From Lachnospiraceae bacterium UBA7110 (GTDB lineage: Bacteria > Bacillota > Clostridia > Lachnospirales > Lachnospiraceae), in NCBI GenBank assembly GCA_002492295.1, contig DKYC01000166.1, positions 5,257 through 47,490 of the forward strand: DNA of 42,234 nt, in the 5' to 3' direction. Position 1 is the first letter of the stretch. Every line of letters starts with the position of its first letter. A program made the translations under genes and the position numbers. The notes beneath the pieces were generated by a model. The model was not told the origin of the DNA. It did not search any database and worked only from the letters and a program-made list of their open reading frames with translations. Shown here piece by piece: positions 25,022 through 33,603 of this stretch.

Positions 25022-25432
25022 CTATTTCAAAATCCTGTCCTTAATCTCATCAAGCTGCGCATCTGTCATTTCCTGCGGCTTCATCACAAGGCTTTGGTTA
25101 TCGTCATTAAAACGCGGTATCAAATGCACATGAAAGTGAAACACCGTCTGCCCCGCCACTTCATTATTATTCTGCACAATGTTAAACCCATCTGCTCCCA
25201 GTTTTTCCGTCATTAATGTTGCCATCTTTTTTGCGAGCGGCAGCACTTTTGCGGCTGTATCATCGGCAATCTCATAAATATTCTTATAGTGGTTTTTGGG
25301 TAAAATCAGGGAATGCCCCTTTGTGGCAGGCGCCAAATCCATAATCACCCTGAAATCATCATCCTCATAAAGTGTCCTTGAGGGTATCTCACCATTTGCA
25401 ATCTTACAGAAAATACAGTTACTGTCCTTCAT
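25022..25432 (-). CDS. HIT-family nucleotide hydrolase
   Basis: Histidine-triad protein of 136 residues, the normal family size. It cleaves nucleoside phosphoramidate or dinucleotide bonds; the physiological substrate in bacteria is unsettled. The N-terminal CIFCKIANGEIPS contains the zinc-type Cys pair seen in many Hint proteins, NNNEVAGQTVFHFHVHLIPRF contains the catalytic HxHxH triad, and the tail ends in DEIKDRILK. AATGGAGGTAATGGG precedes the ATG. It follows the flavodoxin-SCP2 gene on the same strand after 68 bases. Confidence 0.95.
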   Translation of the reverse strand: MKDSNCIFCKIANGEIPSRTLYEDDDFRVIMDLAPATKGHSLILPKNHYKNIYEIADDTAAKVLPLAKKMATLMTEKLGADGFNIVQNNNEVAGQTVFHFHVHLIPRFNDDNQSLVMKPQEMTDAQLDEIKDRILK

Positions 25433-25500
25433 CCCATTACCTCCATTTTTCTAAAACCCGTAAACAAATTTACCTTGCAAACATAAATTGAATCCTATAA

Positions 25501-26490
25501 TTAAAAAGTATACAACAAATCAAGCGTCCGAAGAACCTTAAAGTCACCCTTCATCTTCATATCCCCCGCCATAAACGCCCGCTGGAATGTCATGCGTCCT
25601 TGGACAATCTCATTCATGGTTTCTGAAGAAATCTGCATTTCCACATCAAATGTATCACTGTCGCCATAGTAGCATTCCATCTCTGTATGGTCAACTTTCA
25701 CAATCAGAGGCTTTTTCGCCTCAGGAAGATTAAACTTGTAAACTGCCTGAAACCCGGGCTGCGGGTGGAAATGGTCGCGCAAATCCTGCAGAAACATTGT
25801 GCTGCTCATCTCTCCCGATGCGCCCATTAAATCCTTGAACATGCTTGCAAGCTCCTGAATATCCTCTTTTTGCTTTTGCACATACAAGTCGTCGCTTGCA
25901 AGCTCGGAAAGCTGTTCTGCCTCCTGCGGTGTCAGATTCAGACTTTGTGTGAACGAAATCTTTTGCTTTACCGCCTGGTTGCTGCACGGGAACACGGCAA
26001 CCTTTTGGTTAATCGAACGGTATAAGTCCTCCGTACGCTTTTCAATCACCCTTGCGTAATTTGCATTCTCCTCAAGCTCCGTCACATCCGCAAAATACCC
26101 GCTGATTCCGGTTATAGGACGTCCCCCGAGAATTTCCCACGCCTCTGTCAGACTCATCATCGCATCGCGTTCACCATAAGTAGTCGACATTACGACAGGG
26201 CACATGTACAAGTTTGAAATTTTTTCCTTATCGCCATAAAGCCAGCACGAATCCAAAAACTGCTGCATCCAGCCGCCTACGCCGAACCATTCCACCGTAG
26301 TTGCAAGAATGACCCCGTCCGTATCCTTCAATGTCTGCGAAAGCGTAACAATATTACTTTTAAATTCATATAAGTCATAGCGCTCCATATTGACGTTTAG
26401 CTCGCGCAGAACCTCCTGCATTTTATTGAGCACATACAGGGTAGGATCTCCGATTAATCCCCTGCCTCCGTAATAAATGTTAATTTTCAC
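25501..26490 (-). CDS. flavodoxin-like oxidoreductase fused to an SCP2 domain
   Basis: Protein of 329 residues with two parts. Residues 1-155 resemble NADPH-dependent FMN reductases/flavodoxins: INIYYGGRGLIGDPT in place of the usual phosphate loop, then TDGVILATTVEWFGVGGWMQ and VVMSTTYGERDAMMS. Residues about 215-329 match the SCP2 sterol-carrier fold (VDHTEMECYYGDSDTFDVEM and GRMTFQRAFMAGDMKMKGD). It may bind a lipid-like ligand and reduce it, but no reaction is known. The start is a GTG at 26490 with GGGAGGAAAATCA before it. It lies 27 bases after the rhomboid gene on the same strand. Confidence 0.82.
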   Translation of the reverse strand: MKINIYYGGRGLIGDPTLYVLNKMQEVLRELNVNMERYDLYEFKSNIVTLSQTLKDTDGVILATTVEWFGVGGWMQQFLDSCWLYGDKEKISNLYMCPVVMSTTYGERDAMMSLTEAWEILGGRPITGISGYFADVTELEENANYARVIEKRTEDLYRSINQKVAVFPCSNQAVKQKISFTQSLNLTPQEAEQLSELASDDLYVQKQKEDIQELASMFKDLMGASGEMSSTMFLQDLRDHFHPQPGFQAVYKFNLPEAKKPLIVKVDHTEMECYYGDSDTFDVEMQISSETMNEIVQGRMTFQRAFMAGDMKMKGDFKVLRTLDLLYTF

Positions 26491-26517
26491 CTGATTTTCC
26501 TCCCGTTTCTCTATTGC

Positions 26518-27126
26518 TTAATCATCCCGTTTTCGGGGTTTATGTGTCTCTATCACATACATTACCGCCATAATCAGGACACCGAAAATAAGCCCTCCTA
26601 TATGGGCGGCATTATCCACATTCTCCGAACGCATTCCGTCATAGACCATGTATGCAATTGCAAACAGCATTCTTTTTATGGAAATCCCCTCATAGTGCCC
26701 GTTGTGTATCACGACGAGTATCACCATTGCACCGATCAGTCCAAACACGGCTCCGCTTGCCCCTATCGCAGTATGATAGCTACCGCTAAGAACCACATGC
26801 GCAATGGAAAAAAAACTGCCGCCTACTCCTGAAAGCAGGTAAAGCACCGCAAACCGGACATGTCCAATTACACGCTCCAGCATTTCTCCAAGTGCCGCCA
26901 AAAAAATCATGTTGCTGACAATATGGTCGATTCCCCCGTGCATGAACATGCATGTAAAAAACCTGTAATACTCGCCATCCAACAGCACGCGCTCCGCGTC
27001 CATGCATCCAATATTATACACTACATCCCCTGCATATGTACAGTAAATATATATGATACAGTTTATCGCAACAAGTGCAATTGTAACAAGGCATCCGCGG
27101 TAGTCAAATGATTTCTGTTCCCCCAT
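26518..27126 (-). CDS. rhomboid-family intramembrane serine protease
   Basis: Membrane protease of 202 residues with about six helices. The catalytic Ser lies in IGASGAVFGLIGAM, the catalytic His in NAAHIGGLIFGVLIM, and the L1/helix-2 region shows FTCMFMHGGIDHIVSNMIFLAALG (the conserved His-Gly and Asn in pieces). It cuts substrate proteins within membranes. An AAGGAAAACACAAA leader precedes the ATG. It is the first gene of a short operon with the flavodoxin-SCP2 protein, with a promoter at 27170-27199. Confidence 0.92.
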   Translation of the reverse strand: MGEQKSFDYRGCLVTIALVAINCIIYIYCTYAGDVVYNIGCMDAERVLLDGEYYRFFTCMFMHGGIDHIVSNMIFLAALGEMLERVIGHVRFAVLYLLSGVGGSFFSIAHVVLSGSYHTAIGASGAVFGLIGAMVILVVIHNGHYEGISIKRMLFAIAYMVYDGMRSENVDNAAHIGGLIFGVLIMAVMYVIETHKPRKRDD

Positions 27127-27169
27127 TTTGTGTTTTCCTTATTTCATAATCGTCATTACAGTTCTACTT

Positions 27170-27199
27170 ATTATCACATTATGCGGGCGGACTTGTCAA
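27170..27199 (-). promoter_or_regulatory. promoter of the rhomboid operon
   Basis: On the minus strand TTGACA (27199-27194), an 18-base spacer, and GATAAT (27175-27170), about 45 bases before the rhomboid start codon. Confidence 0.65.
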
Positions 27200-27292
27200 T
27201 CCTTCATTTCTGAATTGACATAAATCCAGCATATTTTTTGTAAAATTCCGCATTTATCCTAATAATATACAGATTTCCAAACGCTAATGGGG

Positions 27293-27321
27293 TTGACATA
27301 ATGTTCCGATGCTGGTAAACT
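27293..27321 (+). promoter_or_regulatory. promoter of the surface glucosaminidase gene
   Basis: TTGACA (27293-27298), a 17-base spacer, and TAAACT (27316-27321), about 90 bases before the start codon. A second TATAAT-like sequence near 27373 could be an alternative start. Confidence 0.6.
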
Positions 27322-27410
27322 TTTCTTATATTTGCAAAAATATATACAACTGGATTAATTACGACGGATTACTTATAATGGATTGACTACTATACGAAAG
27401 GATACTAAAC

Positions 27411-30400
27411 ATGACAAAGAAAAAAAACAACCGCTTATTGTCGATTATTTTATGTACCTCACTAATTATCAGTATCGTGCCAAATACCGTGACTGCTGCA
27501 CAATTAAATGATAAAAATGACACGCATGTCATAGAAGACACTTCGGAAGAACATTCCGCTGAAGAAGAACCGGAAACCAATCAGATACAGACTGCAGTTG
27601 AAACCGAGGAATCCGGCAGTGCAGAGGCTGTTTCCGAATCTGACTGCGAAGTTGAATCAGAATCAGCCGTGCGCACGGAAAATAAAACAGAGCCAGTCCT
27701 TGAAACAGAAACAGCGGATAAATCGGAATCTGAAAGCAATGCAGAAACTGCATCAGAATCCAATGATAATTCCGAATCAGAATCAGACAATTCCTCTATT
27801 TCAGAATCAGAAGAATTAGAATCAGCGTCAGAATTTGTATCCGTATCAGAAACAGAATCGGAATCCATACCGGAAACCGCCTCAGAAACCGAGACAGAAC
27901 ATGATGTCGATGCTGCCGTTGATGCTTTTTGTGCACTTACCTCCGGGAAAGATTTCATGGCGCTTCTCTATCGCACTGATTCCTACAATGTCCGTCAGGA
28001 TCCTTCCGAAAGCAGCAGGCACATTGCCACAGTCAAGAGCGGTCATACTTTTTACATAAAATCCGTGGAAATTGTTGACGACAGCGTGTGGTATCAGGTG
28101 CAGTTCGGTTTAAATGGCACAGAGTACACTGGATACGTGGAAGCTTATTATCTTGCGTATTCTGATGAAGACTGGATTCGTTGGGAAACGGATTACCTCA
28201 CAAAACTTTTTCCCAAAAATGACACAAGTGTCATAAGTCCATATGCATTAAACAACCCGGTTGACACTTCCGATATTGACGCTTTTCCCGCGCTTTACCA
28301 AAGCAAACTGACTGCGTTAAAACAGCTGCATCCAAACTGGACCTTCGTTCCTATGAATACCGGTCTTGACTTTAACACCGTTGTCGAAAACGAAATGGGT
28401 GATAAAAGCCTGATTCAAAACACTTCCGGCAACGCGGAAAAAGGCTGGGTAGGGGATTCTTACGGAAGCGGATGGTATTATGCCACAAAGGACGCTGTTT
28501 CCTATTATATGAATCCCTGCAACTTCCTGACCGAAGATGCAGTTTTCCAGTTTGAGCAGCTTACCTTTAACAGCTCTTACCATACGGTATCGGCAATCCA
28601 AAACTTTTTAAACAATACATTTATGAAGGGCAATCTTCCCGATGATTCTGGAAAAAGTTATGCGCAGGCTTTTTATGAAATCGGAAAGGACAGGCTTTTA
28701 AGTCCTATTCATTTGGCATCACGCGTTTATCAGGAGCAGGGCAATGGAAAATCCGCACTGATATCCGGCGCTTATGCCGGGTATGAAGGTTATTATAATT
28801 ATTTTAATGTAAGGGCAAATGGGAAAACGGAAAAAGAAATCATTGAAAACGGTCTCTCCTATGCCAAATCACAGGGTTGGAATACGCATTATAAGTCCCT
28901 TGCAGGCGGTGCGGAGACAATTGGAAATAATTATATTTTAAAAGGACAGGACACGCTCTATCTTGAAAAATTTAACGTGGACGGAAGCTACAATCCGCTC
29001 TACACGCACCAGTACATGCAGAACATCCAGGCGCCTGCAAGCGAGTCTTTCAGCACAAAAAAAATGTATGCAAACGCCGGAAGCCTTGACTGTGCATTTG
29101 TTTTTAAAATACCTGTATTTAAAAACATGCAGGAAGAAAACCACCTTGAAACCATTACACTTGACAAAACCGCACTTATCCTGCAGACACAAAGCTCTTT
29201 AACCGGAAGTCCCACAGACCTTGAGACGGAATGCATGCTTACCATGCGCTACTCTCCCGCGGATACTTCCGATGAAATTTCTGTTAAATGGGACTCTTCC
29301 AATTCCGGTGTGGTTACTGTAACCGCTTCCGATAACCCCAATACCGCACTTGTCACCGCCGTAAGTGAAGGCAATGCGGTGATTACGGCAACTGCCACTG
29401 CCATAGATACAAAAACAGGAATAAAAACTGTCAAAACAGCCCTTTGCCAGGTTACAGTAATTGCACCTGCTGCCACAATCGAACACTGTACCGTCACCTT
29501 TATGGATAAGGATTACGCAACCGTTTTGGCAAGAATTGAAGTGCCCTTCGAAGGAAGTGTCGCGGAAAGCGATTTTCCAGAAATATCAGTTAACGACGAC
29601 GAACTTTTCATAGGCTGGTTTACCGGTAAGGATGGAAAAGGCGTGCCGTTCGACAGCACCACGACACTTTCCACCCAGGAAACTTTTGTTTATCCTTATT
29701 GTGAACTACAGGGGAAAGGATTTTATGTCCTCCCCATAAGCGATTATGTCTATACAGGGAATGCCATAAAGCCCGAGGTCCAGGTGTTTGACAGCCTCTT
29801 AAAGGAAGACGGCAGCCACAGGCTGATTATGCTTGAAAAAGGAAAGGATTATACGGTTTCCTATAAAAATAATAAAAACGCGAATACTGCGGATATGGAT
29901 TCTCCTACGGTTATCATAAAGGGAAAAGGCAATTATACCGGTACGGAATATGCCTATTTTAATATTCTTGCAAAACCGTTAACGGATAACGATATTACCG
30001 TTGAAAATATGACAGTCGCCTACAACGGGAAATACCAACAGCCTACACCTGCCGTGTACCGCTCCGGCAAAAAACTTTCGGCGAAGAAGGATTTTACGGT
30101 AACCTATCCGGATACAGGCAGCGACGCATACACCAGCGTCGGAACATACCCTGTCATCATTGAAGGTACTGGCAGTTATTCGGGCAGGCTCACTGTATAT
30201 CTGAAAATTACTTCCGATATCCTTATGAGCAAGGTCAAAGTAGGAAAAATACCAAACCAGACTTATAACGAATCCCTTGTTCAGAACGGCTATGGCATGG
30301 TTCCCGAAGCAATTACCGTTACTTATGGAAATCGTACGCTCGAAAACGGCAGGGATTATTCCGTAAAATATGCAAACCATTTTTCTGTCGGAACTGCCAC

Positions 30401-31628
30401 GGCTTACATCACCGCGAAAGACGGAAGCGGTTTTTCCGGCACCAAGGCAGTAAGCTACAGGATTATCGGGTTCCCTATAAACAAAGCTGCCGTAAGCGGT
30501 ATTACCCCAAAAGCTTACACGGGTAATGAGGATGATGTTTTACAGGACACTGTTTCCCTTTCCCTTAACGGAACAACTTTACGGGAGGGCATTGATTATA
30601 CGGTTTCCTATGCAAATACTTTAAAAGCCGGAACCGCTTCAATTACATTTAAAGGCATCAACGGTTACAGCGGTCAGCTAAAGAAAACTTACAAAATCAC
30701 ACCGCTCGACATCCACAATAGTGCGGTTACCATGACTTATTCCACACAGGATGCACCCAATACGCCGATTAAAATAGAAACATTATCAGAAATAACCTCT
30801 CCTTACATGAAGGGGAAAACCTGCCCAAATGTACAGCTTTATCTGAACGGTAATCCTCTTGCAGCCGGGAAAGATTATACCGTAAAATATACCAACAATA
30901 ATCAAATAACCACTTCCAGTATAGCTGATAAAAAACTTCCTTCTGTCACGGTAACGGGAAAAGGCAGCATTAAAGGCAGCTTATCCGGTCAGTGGACGAT
31001 TACAGACGGTGCAATTGACAGTTCCAGCCATAAGGTAAAGCTTGTATTAAAAGATGTCGTATATAAGGATGCTCCAAATAAATGCAAAACCTCTGTTACC
31101 TTAATTGATGCGAACGGCGCAAAGCTTTCGGCAGGAAAAGATTATGACAAGAGTGTCACTTTTACCTATGGTCAGGATACGGTGGTTCCAACGGCAGACG
31201 GCAGTGAGATAATCCGGGAAACGGGTGCGCCGGTTGAAGCCGATGACATTCCCAACGCAGGGACAATAATCTGTGTAACCGCAAAGGGTGCAGGTGCATA
31301 TAAAGGGGATGGAAATGCCTTTATTTCCGGTACCTACCGCATAATAAATTCCGATATCTCAAAAGCAAAAGTCAGTGTAAAGGCAAAAGAGTACCAAAAC
31401 GGCGACCCGGTTACACTTTCCCCTGACGATATTGAAGTTACCTTAAACGGAACGGTCCTGACGTATGGGGAAGATTACGCCATAGACAACACCTCTTATA
31501 CCAACAACCTGAAAAAGGGCAAGGCATCCGTTGTCTTAAAAGGGTTGAACGAAAATTACGGAGGTGAGAAAAAAATTACATTTACGATTGGTTCAAAAAT
31601 ACTTGTCTGGTGGAAAAATTTATTATAA
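27411..31628 (+). CDS. large secreted glucosaminidase-like protein with Ig-like repeats
   Basis: Extracellular protein of 1405 residues. A signal peptide (about 1-29) ends TVTAAQ. A Ser/Glu/Thr-rich linker runs to about 165, an SH3b-like domain spans about 180-265 (YNVRQDPSESSRHIATVKSG), then a glucosaminidase-type hydrolase domain spans about 285-560 (LASRVYQEQGNGKS with the likely catalytic Glu, YYNYFNVRANGKTEKEI). A BIG2-like domain (about 575-680) and a short repeat with FIGWFTGKDGKGVPFDS follow, then about seven repeats of 70-90 residues built around GKDYTVSYKNN and GxGNYTG motifs. It likely cuts peptidoglycan and binds the cell wall. No LPXTG anchor or S-layer motif is visible at the C-terminus. 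Confidence 0.9.
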   Translation: MTKKKNNRLLSIILCTSLIISIVPNTVTAAQLNDKNDTHVIEDTSEEHSAEEEPETNQIQTAVETEESGSAEAVSESDCEVESESAVRTENKTEPVLETETADKSESESNAETASESNDNSESESDNSSISESEELESASEFVSVSETESESIPETASETETEHDVDAAVDAFCALTSGKDFMALLYRTDSYNVRQDPSESSRHIATVKSGHTFYIKSVEIVDDSVWYQVQFGLNGTEYTGYVEAYYLAYSDEDWIRWETDYLTKLFPKNDTSVISPYALNNPVDTSDIDAFPALYQSKLTALKQLHPNWTFVPMNTGLDFNTVVENEMGDKSLIQNTSGNAEKGWVGDSYGSGWYYATKDAVSYYMNPCNFLTEDAVFQFEQLTFNSSYHTVSAIQNFLNNTFMKGNLPDDSGKSYAQAFYEIGKDRLLSPIHLASRVYQEQGNGKSALISGAYAGYEGYYNYFNVRANGKTEKEIIENGLSYAKSQGWNTHYKSLAGGAETIGNNYILKGQDTLYLEKFNVDGSYNPLYTHQYMQNIQAPASESFSTKKMYANAGSLDCAFVFKIPVFKNMQEENHLETITLDKTALILQTQSSLTGSPTDLETECMLTMRYSPADTSDEISVKWDSSNSGVVTVTASDNPNTALVTAVSEGNAVITATATAIDTKTGIKTVKTALCQVTVIAPAATIEHCTVTFMDKDYATVLARIEVPFEGSVAESDFPEISVNDDELFIGWFTGKDGKGVPFDSTTTLSTQETFVYPYCELQGKGFYVLPISDYVYTGNAIKPEVQVFDSLLKEDGSHRLIMLEKGKDYTVSYKNNKNANTADMDSPTVIIKGKGNYTGTEYAYFNILAKPLTDNDITVENMTVAYNGKYQQPTPAVYRSGKKLSAKKDFTVTYPDTGSDAYTSVGTYPVIIEGTGSYSGRLTVYLKITSDILMSKVKVGKIPNQTYNESLVQNGYGMVPEAITVTYGNRTLENGRDYSVKYANHFSVGTATAYITAKDGSGFSGTKAVSYRIIGFPINKAAVSGITPKAYTGNEDDVLQDTVSLSLNGTTLREGIDYTVSYANTLKAGTASITFKGINGYSGQLKKTYKITPLDIHNSAVTMTYSTQDAPNTPIKIETLSEITSPYMKGKTCPNVQLYLNGNPLAAGKDYTVKYTNNNQITTSSIADKKLPSVTVTGKGSIKGSLSGQWTITDGAIDSSSHKVKLVLKDVVYKDAPNKCKTSVTLIDANGAKLSAGKDYDKSVTFTYGQDTVVPTADGSEIIRETGAPVEADDIPNAGTIICVTAKGAGAYKGDGNAFISGTYRIINSDISKAKVSVKAKEYQNGDPVTLSPDDIEVTLNGTVLTYGEDYAIDNTSYTNNLKKGKASVVLKGLNENYGGEKKITFTIGSKILVWWKNLL
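27600..27905 (+). repeat. low-complexity Ser/Glu codon repeat
   Basis: Short runs of GAATCAGAATCAG and GAAACAGAATCGGAA encode an acidic Ser-Glu-Thr linker behind the signal peptide of the surface protein. Such tracts can change length by slippage. The opposite strand of the tract forms a long Ser-Asp frame by symmetry only. Confidence 0.7.
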
Positions 31629-31652
31629 ACTGCAGTGTGGCGGAAAATTTAT
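31608..31652 (+). repeat. short direct repeat across the stop of the surface protein
   Basis: GGTGGAAAAATTTATT (about 31609-31624) recurs as GGCGGAAAATTTATT (about 31637-31651), with a third weaker copy GGCGGGAAATTAC near 31763. The first copy encodes the last residues and stop of the surface protein. It looks like a local duplication. Confidence 0.45.
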
Positions 31653-31679
31653 TAAAATCAAAGTTTTTGAATAATATAC

Positions 31680-31708
31680 TTGACATTACACACCAAAAAG
31701 TCTAAAAT
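31680..31708 (+). promoter_or_regulatory. promoter of the small membrane protein gene
   Basis: TTGACA (31680-31685), a 17-base spacer, and TAAAAT (31703-31708), near consensus. It lies 123 bases before the ATG at 31831. Confidence 0.65.
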
Positions 31709-31830
31709 ATTTTAAGTATAAACTATTGTTTGTGATTTTTGCGCTAACTCTATTGTGGGACTTTGGCGGGAAATTACAAAATAAAAATTTTTATGCACTG
31801 TAAAGAACGGTGCGGAAAGGACAAAAGAAA

Positions 31831-32142
31831 ATGAACGCAAAAGTAACGGGAATAGTTAGTTATATCTCATGGATTGGCTGGCTTATCGCATTCCTTGCAG
31901 GGGATAAGGAAGGTGCAAAGTTCCATTTAAATCAGTCATTGGTATTAATGATTGCTATGACTCTTTTATCAATTCTCTCTGCTATATCAGGATTCATTCC
32001 TGTAGTAGGCGCAATTATTGCCATTGTCGTTGGATTATGCAGCCTTGTATTATTCGTATTTTGGATTATGGGACTTGTTGCGGCAATTAAGGAAGAAGAG
32101 AAAGCGCTCCCTATTATTGGCAACATCCAGCTTTTAAAATAA
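31831..32142 (+). CDS. small membrane protein (DUF4870/Tic20-like)
   Basis: Membrane protein of 103 residues with about three hydrophobic segments: VTGIVSYISWIGWLIAFLAG, then SLVLMIAMTLLSILSAISGF, then VVGAIIAIVVGLCSLVLFVFWIMGLVAAI. The amphipathic stretch GAKFHLNQSL between the first two is typical of DUF4870/Tic20-like small proteins of unknown function. The ATG at 31831 is used; a GTG at 31810 would add seven basic residues. AAAGG lies about 10 bases upstream. It has its own promoter and a strong terminator, so it is a single-gene unit. Confidence 0.75.
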   Translation: MNAKVTGIVSYISWIGWLIAFLAGDKEGAKFHLNQSLVLMIAMTLLSILSAISGFIPVVGAIIAIVVGLCSLVLFVFWIMGLVAAIKEEEKALPIIGNIQLLK

Positions 32143-32173
32143 CCGGGACAATTTTATATTTTTGCATATGATT

Positions 32174-32201
32174 AGGCGGTTTCCTGTGAAACCGCCTTTT
32201 T
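32174..32201 (+). terminator. Rho-independent terminator
   Basis: AGGCGGTTTC and GAAACCGCCT form a perfect 10-bp stem with the loop CTGT, followed by TTTT. It lies 31 bases past the small membrane protein stop and faces the convergent aldo/keto reductase gene. Confidence 0.9.
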
Positions 32202-32239
32202 CATGTACCCACTATAAACAATCCTGCTATAATCCCAAC

Positions 32240-33373
32240 CTACATCCCTATCATCGAAGAAAATTCCGTCATCATCTCGGATATCTTAATCTGCTGCGGG
32301 CAGACCTGCTCACAGCTCCGGCATCCGATGCAGCTTGCCGGGCGCTTTTCCTTGGGCATTTTTGCAACTGCCATCGGCGCGATAAATCCTCCGCCTGTGA
32401 TTTTATGTTCGTTGTATAATGCAATCAACTCTGGTATCGGCAGTTCCTTCGGGCAGTGGCTGGTACAGTAATGGCAGGCCGTACAGGGAAGCCCTGCCTT
32501 TTTAACTTCCTCATCGTAACACTTCACTAATGTGTCAAACTCCTCCTCTTTCAAGGGCGCATCCGTTTCGAAGGTTGCAAGGTTTGCCTTTAGCTGCTCC
32601 ATATTGGACATTCCCGACAAAATCATCGTCACTCCGGGAACACTCTGTAAAAAGCGGAATGCCCATCCTGGAACTGTTTCCGCAGGACGCATGGACTGCA
32701 TCGCCGCAGTCAGTTCTTTGGAAGCGTTTGCAAGCTTTCCGCCCCGCAGCGGCTCCATTACCCAAATCGGAATACCGGCTTTTTGCAGGATTTCCACCTT
32801 TTCCTGCGCATTCTGAAAATGCCAGTCCATATAGTTAATCTGCAGCTGGCAAAATTCCATATGCTGACCGTACGCGTCCAAAAAACGATGAATAACATCC
32901 AAATTACCATGCGATGAAAAGCCAAGATGACGGATGCGGCCGTTTTTCTTCTGCTTTAACAGATACTCCAGAATACCGTATTTTTCATCAAGATACTCTT
33001 CAACATTTCCCTCATAGACATTATGGAACAGGTAAAAATCAAAATAATCCGTTTGACATTTTTCAAGCTGTTTTTCAAAAATTTCCTCTACTTTTCCCAT
33101 ATTGGAAAGGTCATATCCCGGAAATTTGGTGGCAAGGTAATAGCTCTCTCTCGGATATCCTGAAAGGTATTTCCCCGCAACCAGCTCCGAATTGCCATTA
33201 TGATACCCCCATGCGGTATCAAAGTAATTTACGCCGTTATGATATGCATAGTCAATCATTTCTGCAGCCGCAGCTTCATCTATCGTACCGTCGTTTCCGT
33301 CCAATACTGGAAGGCGCATCATACCAAGCCCCAAACCGGACAGCTCCAAATCCTGAAATTTTCTGTAAATCAC
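32240..33373 (-). CDS. aldo/keto reductase with C-terminal 4Fe-4S domain
   Basis: Oxidoreductase of 377 residues. Residues 1-270 are an aldo/keto reductase barrel: GVNYFDTAWGYHNGNSE, YYLATKFPGYDLSNMG, FDFYLFHNVYEGN. Residues about 285-377 carry two cysteine motifs, CTACHYCTSHCP and CIGCRSCEQVCPQ, each CxxCxxCxxxCP, for two 4Fe-4S clusters. Such Fe-S aldo/keto reductases occur in anaerobes; the electron donor and substrate are not known. I prefer the GTG at 33373, because AAGGAG lies 7 bases upstream and the protein then begins in the usual MIYRKF style; the ATG at 33379 is only one base from that ribosome site. A promoter lies at 33538-33566. Confidence 0.9.
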   Translation of the reverse strand: MIYRKFQDLELSGLGLGMMRLPVLDGNDGTIDEAAAAEMIDYAYHNGVNYFDTAWGYHNGNSELVAGKYLSGYPRESYYLATKFPGYDLSNMGKVEEIFEKQLEKCQTDYFDFYLFHNVYEGNVEEYLDEKYGILEYLLKQKKNGRIRHLGFSSHGNLDVIHRFLDAYGQHMEFCQLQINYMDWHFQNAQEKVEILQKAGIPIWVMEPLRGGKLANASKELTAAMQSMRPAETVPGWAFRFLQSVPGVTMILSGMSNMEQLKANLATFETDAPLKEEEFDTLVKCYDEEVKKAGLPCTACHYCTSHCPKELPIPELIALYNEHKITGGGFIAPMAVAKMPKEKRPASCIGCRSCEQVCPQQIKISEMMTEFSSMIGM

Positions 33374-33474
33374 ATCCATTCTCCTTTCTGCTTACCCTAA
33401 TGTTTTCGTAATCCAAAAATACATTTCCACGCCCCACAAATCACCCAAATTCGCGGTATGCATTTCCTGTACAT

Positions 33475-33603
33475 TTATCCGATATCCGTCAGCCCTTGTG
33501 TATCCGTAAAATACCCTATCGCCGACGCCATACTATTATTATACATGTCCATGTCCCATTCCGCAATGCCCTCTCTGCCAGTCCGGACCAAAACGGCTTC
33601 ATC
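33475..33603 (-). pseudogene. possible remnant of an unidentified gene
   Basis: Directly after the SirTM stop, a short frame reads DEAVLVRTGREGIAEWDMDM and continues to a stop at 33475 (about 42 residues). It has gene-like composition but no start codon or ribosome site, and the only ATGs fall late. I do not recognise the family. It may be the C-terminal end of a deleted gene. Confidence 0.3.
33538..33566 (-). promoter_or_regulatory. promoter candidate of the Fe-S aldo/keto reductase
   Basis: On the minus strand TTGCGG (33566-33561), a 17-base spacer, and TATAAT (33543-33538). It gives a leader of about 160 bases and suggests the reductase is transcribed separately from the sirtuin operon. 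Confidence 0.5.

Noticed and set aside
27581..27958. 125-residue minus-strand Ser/Asp-rich frame opposite the surface-protein linker
   Set aside because: It is the antisense image of GAATCAG repeats. No ribosome site or promoter was seen and the plus-strand gene explains it.
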